From contig CAXHSL010000167.1 in the NCBI GenBank assembly GCA_964019165.1, positions 1 through 64,000 on the forward strand: a DNA stretch of 64,000 nt. Reading direction: 5' to 3'. Positions within the stretch are counted from its first letter, which is position 1, and each line of letters opens with the position of its first letter. The DNA comes from Mastigias papua (Eukaryota; Cnidaria; Scyphozoa; Rhizostomeae; Mastigiidae). This document shows, in pieces, positions 1 to 8,067 of the stretch. Position numbers and translations under genes: made by a program. A model generated the notes under the pieces. That model was given only the letters and a program-made list of their open reading frames with translations. It was not told where the DNA came from and did no database searches.

Positions 1-92
1 TTGGGAAAGGTTGTACGACTGTCTCGTATAGGTTCGAATATAAAATTCAGACAATGCCTGCCAAAAGTCTTGGAACACTTGCTATGATTTAC

Positions 93-111
93 GCTATAGA
101 TGAGCTATAGC
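93..111. repeat. Small hairpin GCTATAG-loop-CTATAGC
   Basis: A perfect 7-bp stem with a 5-nt loop, ATGAG in type A and AGGAG in type B, so the only change lies in the loop. It sits in the left arm of palindrome 1 immediately before the C-rich tract. It is present in every unit except unit 8. Confidence 0.7.
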
Positions 112-225
112 ATCCCCTCCCCCGTTAAACAATGTTGTATGAAGCAAATATGGGCAACTCGAAGGCCAAAAGTGATGCGTGTTTTTAAAGCTACTGGTCT
201 CCGCTATCCAATCAACATTGTTTCA

Positions 226-238
226 GGGGGGGAGGGGG
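226..238 (+). repeat. Interrupted G tract, type A (G7-A-G5)
   Basis: The tract is G7, A, G5 in all 13 type A units that retain it (deleted in unit 8), with no length variation. The C-rich tract at 114-123 (CCCC-T-CCCCC) can pair with it in the palindrome. Such a G tract could also form a G-quadruplex; that is inference. Confidence 0.95.
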
Positions 239-343
239 TCTACATTTTAAGTGGTGTCAAGGAGAAGCGGCAGGAGTCGGAAATCGATACAATTGTGTGG
301 GTGTTCCAACTACTTTTGGCAGGCATTGTCTGAATCTCATATT

Positions 344-767
344 TAAGGAGGACAGGTAGAGTTGCAACGATGGATCATACTAATAGGTTTTCGAGGGTGC
401 TGATTTCATTTTTAGCGGAATCAGAGCCATATCTCAACCGGATCATTAGCTTTCGTGCTAATTTGATATCTTTATATGCAGTTTATTGACGAAAATTCAG
501 CAAAATGTCTAGAAATTTCAACTATAGTACAAATGCTGTCCAAAATAATTGAAATGCACTGCGATCACCTCCTCTTCATATTATTAGCATATATCGGACA
601 TATGGGTAGAATTCTTAGATAAACAGCAGAGAAAATAAATAAACAAGTTATACGTTTTTGTGTCATTGGGGTATCTAAAAGTGTATACCTTGCAGTACAT
701 TACTAGTACAAGTGAGGTAACTGTAACTGATAATAAGTAAACCTTATTTTTTATATATCATTAAAAT
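344..767. other. Non-coding spacer with no recognisable gene
   Basis: Offsets 344-437 are the outer right arm of palindrome 1. The remainder is AT-rich DNA with stops in all frames. It contains a 6-bp stem hairpin, ATTAGC-TTTCGT-GCTAAT (445-462), and AATAAATAAA near 637. No conserved RNA or protein signature was found. Confidence 0.7.
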
Positions 768-843
768 TATGTAGGAAGTTTCGAGCCTGCAACTTTTGCG
801 CTCAAAGAATTGCCTTTTAAATAACAACCTGAGCTACATCAAC
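768..843 (-). pseudogene. tRNA-like sequence with Pol III A and B boxes and T4 terminator
   Basis: Read on the minus strand, TAGCTCAGGTTG (836 down to 825) matches the Pol III A-box consensus TRGCNNARYNGG at all but about two positions. GGCTCGAAACT (787 down to 777) resembles the B box GGTTCGANTCC, and the two are about 49 nt apart, close to tRNA spacing. GATGTAG at the 5' side pairs with CTACATA at the 3' side for six of seven bases. TTTT follows at once (763-766 on plus are AAAA). The D and anticodon stems do not fold convincingly and no anticodon can be assigned, so a functional tRNA is unlikely. A tRNA pseudogene or the head of a tRNA-derived SINE fits better. It is unchanged between types A and B and present in all 24 units (for example 3457-3532, 38157-38232). 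Confidence 0.4.
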
Positions 844-1495
844 TGGAAGCGAAATCTGTCCTCTCATGAGATGGGGGATAAAAGCTGAGCCGTTACAAAG
901 CTGAATATTTATATTTTACCGCATTTCCATATTGTACCAGTTAAGAAAACATTAATAATAAGCGTAGAAGACTATTTCAGACTCTCATGACACTGCAATG
1001 TCCTTATAACTATGCAGGAATAGTGTGAACAAAGCTGATTTAATTGCCTACAGTAACGCTGGCACTGAGGTAGTAGGCAGAAACAAGTTCTCCCCTGCAA
1101 TATTCCAATCCTTTCAGTCTGTTACAGCATCAGGAGTTATATTCAATCAGTCCAGTGTATGAAGCAGCATAAAACTGACAGTTGCCACTTTTATATGCCG
1201 TGCTATTAGAGAGGACACAAAGATACTTCCATCTTACCCCACCAAACGGCCGAATATCGCTCCGTAATAAACGATCGGGAAATAGAAATCATTAGAAATC
1301 ATCACTGTTCCTGGAAAACTTTCCGATTTCAAGCACGATGTTGATATTCAAAGCCAGAAAGCAGCTATATCCTGTGAATATTGTTGCGCAACATTACTAC
1401 TACAATAACTATGTCATCAACTCCACAGACACGTAATTGTCCTTCGCAGTTTGCACGCTTCGCATGACTTCATCTTTGTACACAATGGCTACGAG
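844..1495. other. Non-coding spacer with small repeats only
   Basis: There is no gene. Small structures are CTCATGAG (about 862-869), a stem TGCCTAC/GTAGGCA (1045-1079), a 10-bp tandem AGAAATCATY x2 (1284-1303), and a perfect palindrome at 1382-1393. Four of the A/B substitutions fall here, spread without pattern. Confidence 0.65.
1382..1393. repeat. 12-bp perfect palindrome TGTTGCGCAACA
   Basis: Exact dyad, identical in both unit types. It could be a dimeric protein site; no factor can be assigned. Confidence 0.6.
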
Positions 1496-1899
1496 CAACG
1501 GTCTACAACGGTCTACACTTTCTATAACTCCCACTGTCCCTTCCAGTGAGAAGTATTACCCCAAAAATGGTTCCCAAACGTTGTGCTTTATGTGCTAGTA
1601 TGTGCATGTTATGTATTCTCTGCCGAATAATGAGCATTTTCAGCAAAATTAGCAAATATCTCAACGGTCTACACTTTTTTGAAAATAAATTTGACCTAGT
1701 ATTAAACTATTTCACAAAAAGTGTAGACCGTTGACGTTTTCATCTTTTCCTCGGCAATGGTGCAATAACTGTACGCAATCTATTGCAGGTGAAATACTCG
1801 TTAGAAAAGCTATCTTGTGCATAGTTCTCAATGTCGAAATCTCTACCATAAGATTTATTTTCATTTTCCAAAGTTTGTAGACCGTTGTGTAGACCGTTG
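1496..1899. repeat. Dyad 2: six copies of CAACGGTCTACA, three forward and three reverse, about one centre
   Basis: Forward copies are at 1496-1507, 1506-1517 (overlapping by CA) and 1662-1673. Reverse copies are at 1722-1733, 1876-1887 and 1888-1899. Pairing the outermost, the middle and the innermost copies gives centres of 1697.5, 1696.5 and 1697.5, so the arrangement is mirror-symmetric to within a base. The 140-odd bp between outer and inner copies on each side are not obviously complementary. The motif core CAACGG fits the animal MYB consensus YAACKG. The layout also resembles subterminal transposase-binding repeats of plant CACTA and Ac elements, a comparison of layout only. It recurs in all 24 units. 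Confidence 0.9.
1661..1734. repeat. Inner hairpin of dyad 2 (19-bp perfect arms)
   Basis: 1661-1679 (TCAACGGTCTACACTTTTT) is the exact reverse complement of 1716-1734. The 36-nt spacer can extend the stem with a one-base bulge (TGAAA against TTTCA). The A/B substitution in this segment (CTAGTA to CTACTA) falls in the loop, not the arms. Confidence 0.9.
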
Positions 1900-1912
1900 A
1901 GATTGTCGGCCA

Positions 1913-1920
1913 TGACGTCA
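1913..1920. promoter_or_regulatory. Perfect CRE-type octamer TGACGTCA
   Basis: An exact match to the palindromic CREB/ATF site lies 13 bp beyond the outer right motif of dyad 2, inside CATGACGTCAGTCAT. An exact 8-mer is expected by chance about once per 65 kb per unique sequence, so one in a 2.7-kb unit is suggestive only. Confidence 0.3.
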
Positions 1921-2047
1921 GTCATTATGCAAGTCAGCAGCCTCGATACTAAGAAGAGGGTTTCTATACCTGTAACATTCATGGATCGGGCTCCTTCTAG
2001 AATAGGCACATTCACACAAGGAAAAGCAGAGGAACGCACCCCCTTCA
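1921..2047. other. Short non-coding stretch
   Basis: Mixed-composition sequence between the CRE-like octamer and the TA tract. Nothing recognisable except an XbaI-type TCTAGA at 1997. Confidence 0.5.
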
Positions 2048-2264
2048 TTATATATATATATATATATATCGTGTATATGAACATATAGATATTAATATAG
2101 GTATCAACATATATATAAAATATATATATATTTATTCATATATATTTATATATATTTGTATAAATGTATATTTATATATAAAGGTATTTGCCTATATTTC
2201 TGTATATTTATTTATACTTATATTTTTATATGTATATTTATCTATATATGGCTATACTTTAAAT
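2048..2264. repeat. AT-rich low-complexity tract with (TA)n head
   Basis: Almost entirely TATA/TATTTATA-type sequence. It starts with a TA tract (2049-2069, 21 nt) and continues as degenerate TATATTTATA repeats. Between A and B it has substitutions CATATA to CATGTA and TATATGGCTATAC to TACATGGCATTAC and loses one AT. Such a tract would melt easily and could act as a scaffold-attachment or origin-type unwinding element; there is no direct evidence. Confidence 0.9.
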
Positions 2265-2279
2265 CCCCATGGCAGATCT

Positions 2280-2291
2280 AGCTGATCAGCT
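2280..2291. repeat. 12-bp perfect palindrome AGCTGATCAGCT
   Basis: Exact dyad just after the AT-rich tract, identical in both unit types. No function can be assigned. Confidence 0.6.
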
Positions 2292-2377
2292 TGAGTTAAA
2301 AATCAAATAAAATAGAAAACAGATGCAATACGCCAGTCAATACTTGATTGAAGGCCTAAAGCTTACCTATTGCTTAG

Positions 2378-2392
2378 ACAATGGTGCATTGT
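2378..2392. repeat. Hairpin ACAATG-GTG-CATTGT next to the A/B switch site
   Basis: A 6-bp stem with a 3-nt loop (GTG in type A, ATG in type B). The equivalent copy at 37063-37077 abuts the 14-bp duplication at the A/B junction. Confidence 0.55.
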
Positions 2393-2639
2393 TGCTACTG
2401 TAAGATCAATTATAGGTAAACGACTCCGCAACTCTATTATCGAAATACACAAAGAAAAGGTGTAATCAAGTCGATATCTTCTTTTCATATGCAGGTAGAG
2501 AGGTTAACTATTTGTTTCATTTGTGAATTTACTTCCTTCATTTACAATTCATTAGCAAAGAAACATGACATCATAATCATCATTGAATTTAGGGGATTTG
2601 TCAAGCCCCCTGCCAGTATCTCGGTAAGGTGTTACCTAA

Positions 2640-3126
2640 TTGAGATTTCGTCAGCGGAAATGAAATCAGCGCCCTCAATTACCCCATGTTTGGGAAAGGT
2701 TGTACGACTGTCTCGTATAGGTTCGAATATAAAATTCAGACAATGCCTGCCAAAAGTCTTGGAACACTTGCTATGATTTACGCTATAGATGAGCTATAGC
2801 ATCCCCTCCCCCGTTAAACAATGTTGTATGAAGCAAATATGGGCAACTCGAAGGCCAAAAGTGATGCGTGTTTTTAAAGCTACTGGTCTCCGCTATCCAA
2901 TCAACATTGTTTCAGGGGGGGAGGGGGTCTACATTTTAAGTGGTGTCAAGGAGAAGCGGCAGGAGTCGGAAATCGATACAATTGTGTGGGTGTTCCAACT
3001 ACTTTTGGCAGGCATTGTCTGAATCTCATATTTAAGGAGGACAGGTAGAGTTGCAACGATGGATCATACTAATAGGTTTTCGAGGGTGCTGATTTCATTT
3101 TTAGCGGAATCAGAGCCATATCTCAA
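2640..3126. repeat. Palindrome 1: 487-bp imperfect inverted repeat spanning the unit boundary
   Basis: Several complementary blocks are nested about almost the same centre (2879). The outer pair is TTGAGAT (2640) with ATCTCAA (ending 3126). Next is an 18-mer beginning AATGAAATCAGC (2659-2676) against 3082-3099 with one mismatch. The strongest pair is 2726-2767 against 2990-3032, which includes a perfect 24-bp stretch starting ATTCAGACAATGCC. Inside it, CCCCTCCCCC and AAACAATGTTG (2803-2826) face CAACATTGTTT and the G tract (2902-2927), with the centre shifted by about 15 bp. The structure recurs at every unit boundary: type A centres are at 2879, 5568, 8257, 10946, 13635, 16324, 21427, 24118, 26807, 29496, 32185 and 34874, type B centres at unit start plus about 190. 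It could be an old foldback or MITE-like element or a secondary palindrome. No direct target-site duplication is visible. Confidence 0.85.
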
Positions 3127-5378
3127 CCGGATCATTAGCTTTCGTGCTAATTTGATATCTTTATATGCAGTTTATTGACGAAAATTCAGCAAAATGTCTA
3201 GAAATTTCAACTATAGTACAAATGCTGTCCAAAATAATTGAAATGCACTGCGATCACCTCCTCTTCATATTATTAGCATATATCGGACATATGGGTAGAA
3301 TTCTTAGATAAACAGCAGAGAAAATAAATAAACAAGTTATACGTTTTTGTGTCATTGGGGTATCTAAAAGTGTATACCTTGCAGTACATTACTAGTACAA
3401 GTGAGGTAACTGTAACTGATAATAAGTAAACCTTATTTTTTATATATCATTAAAATTATGTAGGAAGTTTCGAGCCTGCAACTTTTGCGCTCAAAGAATT
3501 GCCTTTTAAATAACAACCTGAGCTACATCAACTGGAAGCGAAATCTGTCCTCTCATGAGATGGGGGATAAAAGCTGAGCCGTTACAAAGCTGAATATTTA
3601 TATTTTACCGCATTTCCATATTGTACCAGTTAAGAAAACATTAATAATAAGCGTAGAAGACTATTTCAGACTCTCATGACACTGCAATGTCCTTATAACT
3701 ATGCAGGAATAGTGTGAACAAAGCTGATTTAATTGCCTACAGTAACGCTGGCACTGAGGTAGTAGGCAGAAACAAGTTCTCCCCTGCAATATTCCAATCC
3801 TTTCAGTCTGTTACAGCATCAGGAGTTATATTCAATCAGTCCAGTGTATGAAGCAGCATAAAACTGACAGTTGCCACTTTTATATGCCGTGCTATTAGAG
3901 AGGACACAAAGATACTTCCATCTTACCCCACCAAACGGCCGAATATCGCTCCGTAATAAACGATCGGGAAATAGAAATCATTAGAAATCATCACTGTTCC
4001 TGGAAAACTTTCCGATTTCAAGCACGATGTTGATATTCAAAGCCAGAAAGCAGCTATATCCTGTGAATATTGTTGCGCAACATTACTACTACAATAACTA
4101 TGTCATCAACTCCACAGACACGTAATTGTCCTTCGCAGTTTGCACGCTTCGCATGACTTCATCTTTGTACACAATGGCTACGAGCAACGGTCTACAACGG
4201 TCTACACTTTCTATAACTCCCACTGTCCCTTCCAGTGAGAAGTATTACCCCAAAAATGGTTCCCAAACGTTGTGCTTTATGTGCTAGTATGTGCATGTTA
4301 TGTATTCTCTGCCGAATAATGAGCATTTTCAGCAAAATTAGCAAATATCTCAACGGTCTACACTTTTTTGAAAATAAATTTGACCTAGTATTAAACTATT
4401 TCACAAAAAGTGTAGACCGTTGACGTTTTCATCTTTTCCTCGGCAATGGTGCAATAACTGTACGCAATCTATTGCAGGTGAAATACTCGTTAGAAAAGCT
4501 ATCTTGTGCATAGTTCTCAATGTCGAAATCTCTACCATAAGATTTATTTTCATTTTCCAAAGTTTGTAGACCGTTGTGTAGACCGTTGAGATTGTCGGCC
4601 ATGACGTCAGTCATTATGCAAGTCAGCAGCCTCGATACTAAGAAGAGGGTTTCTATACCTGTAACATTCATGGATCGGGCTCCTTCTAGAATAGGCACAT
4701 TCACACAAGGAAAAGCAGAGGAACGCACCCCCTTCATTATATATATATATATATATATCGTGTATATGAACATATAGATATTAATATAGGTATCAACATA
4801 TATATAAAATATATATATATTTATTCATATATATTTATATATATTTGTATAAATGTATATTTATATATAAAGGTATTTGCCTATATTTCTGTATATTTAT
4901 TTATACTTATATTTTTATATGTATATTTATCTATATATGGCTATACTTTAAATCCCCATGGCAGATCTAGCTGATCAGCTTGAGTTAAAAATCAAATAAA
5001 ATAGAAAACAGATGCAATACGCCAGTCAATACTTGATTGAAGGCCTAAAGCTTACCTATTGCTTAGACAATGGTGCATTGTTGCTACTGTAAGATCAATT
5101 ATAGGTAAACGACTCCGCAACTCTATTATCGAAATACACAAAGAAAAGGTGTAATCAAGTCGATATCTTCTTTTCATATGCAGGTAGAGAGGTTAACTAT
5201 TTGTTTCATTTGTGAATTTACTTCCTTCATTTACAATTCATTAGCAAAGAAACATGACATCATAATCATCATTGAATTTAGGGGATTTGTCAAGCCCCCT
5301 GCCAGTATCTCGGTAAGGTGTTACCTAATTGAGATTTCGTCAGCGGAAATGAAATCAGCGCCCTCAATTACCCCATGT
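2690..5378 (+). repeat. Unit 2 (type A, 2689 bp)
   Basis: Appears identical to unit 1. The palindrome entering from unit 1 is complete here (2640-3126). Confidence 0.98.
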
Positions 5379-8067
5379 TTGGGAAAGGTTGTACGACTGT
5401 CTCGTATAGGTTCGAATATAAAATTCAGACAATGCCTGCCAAAAGTCTTGGAACACTTGCTATGATTTACGCTATAGATGAGCTATAGCATCCCCTCCCC
5501 CGTTAAACAATGTTGTATGAAGCAAATATGGGCAACTCGAAGGCCAAAAGTGATGCGTGTTTTTAAAGCTACTGGTCTCCGCTATCCAATCAACATTGTT
5601 TCAGGGGGGGAGGGGGTCTACATTTTAAGTGGTGTCAAGGAGAAGCGGCAGGAGTCGGAAATCGATACAATTGTGTGGGTGTTCCAACTACTTTTGGCAG
5701 GCATTGTCTGAATCTCATATTTAAGGAGGACAGGTAGAGTTGCAACGATGGATCATACTAATAGGTTTTCGAGGGTGCTGATTTCATTTTTAGCGGAATC
5801 AGAGCCATATCTCAACCGGATCATTAGCTTTCGTGCTAATTTGATATCTTTATATGCAGTTTATTGACGAAAATTCAGCAAAATGTCTAGAAATTTCAAC
5901 TATAGTACAAATGCTGTCCAAAATAATTGAAATGCACTGCGATCACCTCCTCTTCATATTATTAGCATATATCGGACATATGGGTAGAATTCTTAGATAA
6001 ACAGCAGAGAAAATAAATAAACAAGTTATACGTTTTTGTGTCATTGGGGTATCTAAAAGTGTATACCTTGCAGTACATTACTAGTACAAGTGAGGTAACT
6101 GTAACTGATAATAAGTAAACCTTATTTTTTATATATCATTAAAATTATGTAGGAAGTTTCGAGCCTGCAACTTTTGCGCTCAAAGAATTGCCTTTTAAAT
6201 AACAACCTGAGCTACATCAACTGGAAGCGAAATCTGTCCTCTCATGAGATGGGGGATAAAAGCTGAGCCGTTACAAAGCTGAATATTTATATTTTACCGC
6301 ATTTCCATATTGTACCAGTTAAGAAAACATTAATAATAAGCGTAGAAGACTATTTCAGACTCTCATGACACTGCAATGTCCTTATAACTATGCAGGAATA
6401 GTGTGAACAAAGCTGATTTAATTGCCTACAGTAACGCTGGCACTGAGGTAGTAGGCAGAAACAAGTTCTCCCCTGCAATATTCCAATCCTTTCAGTCTGT
6501 TACAGCATCAGGAGTTATATTCAATCAGTCCAGTGTATGAAGCAGCATAAAACTGACAGTTGCCACTTTTATATGCCGTGCTATTAGAGAGGACACAAAG
6601 ATACTTCCATCTTACCCCACCAAACGGCCGAATATCGCTCCGTAATAAACGATCGGGAAATAGAAATCATTAGAAATCATCACTGTTCCTGGAAAACTTT
6701 CCGATTTCAAGCACGATGTTGATATTCAAAGCCAGAAAGCAGCTATATCCTGTGAATATTGTTGCGCAACATTACTACTACAATAACTATGTCATCAACT
6801 CCACAGACACGTAATTGTCCTTCGCAGTTTGCACGCTTCGCATGACTTCATCTTTGTACACAATGGCTACGAGCAACGGTCTACAACGGTCTACACTTTC
6901 TATAACTCCCACTGTCCCTTCCAGTGAGAAGTATTACCCCAAAAATGGTTCCCAAACGTTGTGCTTTATGTGCTAGTATGTGCATGTTATGTATTCTCTG
7001 CCGAATAATGAGCATTTTCAGCAAAATTAGCAAATATCTCAACGGTCTACACTTTTTTGAAAATAAATTTGACCTAGTATTAAACTATTTCACAAAAAGT
7101 GTAGACCGTTGACGTTTTCATCTTTTCCTCGGCAATGGTGCAATAACTGTACGCAATCTATTGCAGGTGAAATACTCGTTAGAAAAGCTATCTTGTGCAT
7201 AGTTCTCAATGTCGAAATCTCTACCATAAGATTTATTTTCATTTTCCAAAGTTTGTAGACCGTTGTGTAGACCGTTGAGATTGTCGGCCATGACGTCAGT
7301 CATTATGCAAGTCAGCAGCCTCGATACTAAGAAGAGGGTTTCTATACCTGTAACATTCATGGATCGGGCTCCTTCTAGAATAGGCACATTCACACAAGGA
7401 AAAGCAGAGGAACGCACCCCCTTCATTATATATATATATATATATATCGTGTATATGAACATATAGATATTAATATAGGTATCAACATATATATAAAATA
7501 TATATATATTTATTCATATATATTTATATATATTTGTATAAATGTATATTTATATATAAAGGTATTTGCCTATATTTCTGTATATTTATTTATACTTATA
7601 TTTTTATATGTATATTTATCTATATATGGCTATACTTTAAATCCCCATGGCAGATCTAGCTGATCAGCTTGAGTTAAAAATCAAATAAAATAGAAAACAG
7701 ATGCAATACGCCAGTCAATACTTGATTGAAGGCCTAAAGCTTACCTATTGCTTAGACAATGGTGCATTGTTGCTACTGTAAGATCAATTATAGGTAAACG
7801 ACTCCGCAACTCTATTATCGAAATACACAAAGAAAAGGTGTAATCAAGTCGATATCTTCTTTTCATATGCAGGTAGAGAGGTTAACTATTTGTTTCATTT
7901 GTGAATTTACTTCCTTCATTTACAATTCATTAGCAAAGAAACATGACATCATAATCATCATTGAATTTAGGGGATTTGTCAAGCCCCCTGCCAGTATCTC
8001 GGTAAGGTGTTACCTAATTGAGATTTCGTCAGCGGAAATGAAATCAGCGCCCTCAATTACCCCATGT
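5379..8067 (+). repeat. Unit 3 (type A, 2689 bp)
   Basis: Appears identical to unit 1, with G7-A-G5 and a 21-nt TA tract. Confidence 0.98.

Larger units (their letters stand above)
37..343. repeat. Core of palindrome 1 with 42/43-bp arms (unit 1 copy)
   Basis: The left arm is 37-78 and the right arm 301-343. Read inward, both begin AATATRARATTCAGACAATG, continue through TGCCTGCCAAAAGT and end TTGGAACAC. They differ at two bases in the first eight and by a one-base indel plus a mismatch near the inner end. The 222-bp interior holds a small hairpin, a C-rich tract and the G tract. In a terminal-inverted-repeat reading this would be a ~300-bp non-autonomous element, but the sequence just outside the strongest arms is itself inverted, not directly repeated. 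Confidence 0.85.
2265..2639. other. Non-coding spacer before palindrome 1
   Basis: There is no gene. It holds a cluster of overlapping palindromes CCATGG, AGATCT and AGCTGATCAGCT (2268-2291), a 6-bp stem ACAATG/CATTGT (2378-2392), and GGGG/CCCC flanking ATTTGTCAAG near 2592-2610. Confidence 0.6.
1..2689 (+). repeat. Unit 1 (type A reference unit)
   Basis: Reference unit for the sub-feature coordinates given below; for any other type A unit add the difference in unit start. It holds the right three quarters of palindrome 1, the tRNA-like element, the six-motif dyad, the AT-rich tract, and the first 50 bases of the next palindrome. Confidence 0.98.

Noticed and set aside
31..41. Second possible Pol III B box, GGTTCGAATAT on the plus strand
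   Set aside because: No A box lies at suitable distance upstream and the flanks do not form a T arm.
53..327. Reading the 275-bp segment missing from unit 8 as a cleanly excised transposon
   Set aside because: The bases flanking the segment are inverted relative to one another, so there is no direct target-site duplication. The breakpoints are explained by hairpin symmetry instead.
100..333. Plus-strand ORF of 77 aa
   Set aside because: It runs through the G tract and is frameshifted in nearly all type B units. It also reads across the palindrome arms and is absent from unit 8.
1066..1077. 12-nt identity to the 5' end of let-7 microRNA (TGAGGTAGTAGG), within a 7-bp stem
   Set aside because: The match stops after 12 nt and the local fold has only a short bulged stem, not the roughly 22-bp pre-miRNA duplex. 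A chance match is the simpler reading.
1546..1734. Plus-strand ORF of 62 aa
   Set aside because: It starts with a GTG-type codon or lacks a clear ATG context, ends inside the dyad 2 hairpin, and has no recognisable domain. Its persistence only reflects copy identity.
1740..2084. Minus-strand ORF of 114 aa (116-133 aa in some type B units)
   Set aside because: Its N-terminus is translated TA microsatellite, so its length changes with tract size. The type A/B differences in its non-repetitive part (Phe to Cys, Ala to Val) are both amino-acid changing, giving no sign of purifying selection. No domain is recognised.
1885..2088. Plus-strand ORF of 65-69 aa, 132 aa in some type B units
   Set aside because: The C-terminal half is low-complexity Ile/Tyr translated from the AT-rich tract. 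It is antisense to the other ORF here and its length follows TA slippage.
2268..2291. Cluster of restriction-site palindromes resembling a cloning linker (NcoI, BglII, BclI)
   Set aside because: The cluster is embedded in every unit of both types with surrounding AT-rich natural sequence, and no vector sequence is present. Six-base palindromes are not in clear excess over expectation across the unit.
2489..2776. Plus-strand ORF of 95 aa
   Set aside because: Two of its three A/B substitutions change the amino acid (Val to Phe, Ser to Tyr). The end is replaced by the deletion in unit 8. It overlaps the left arm of palindrome 1 and matches no family I know.
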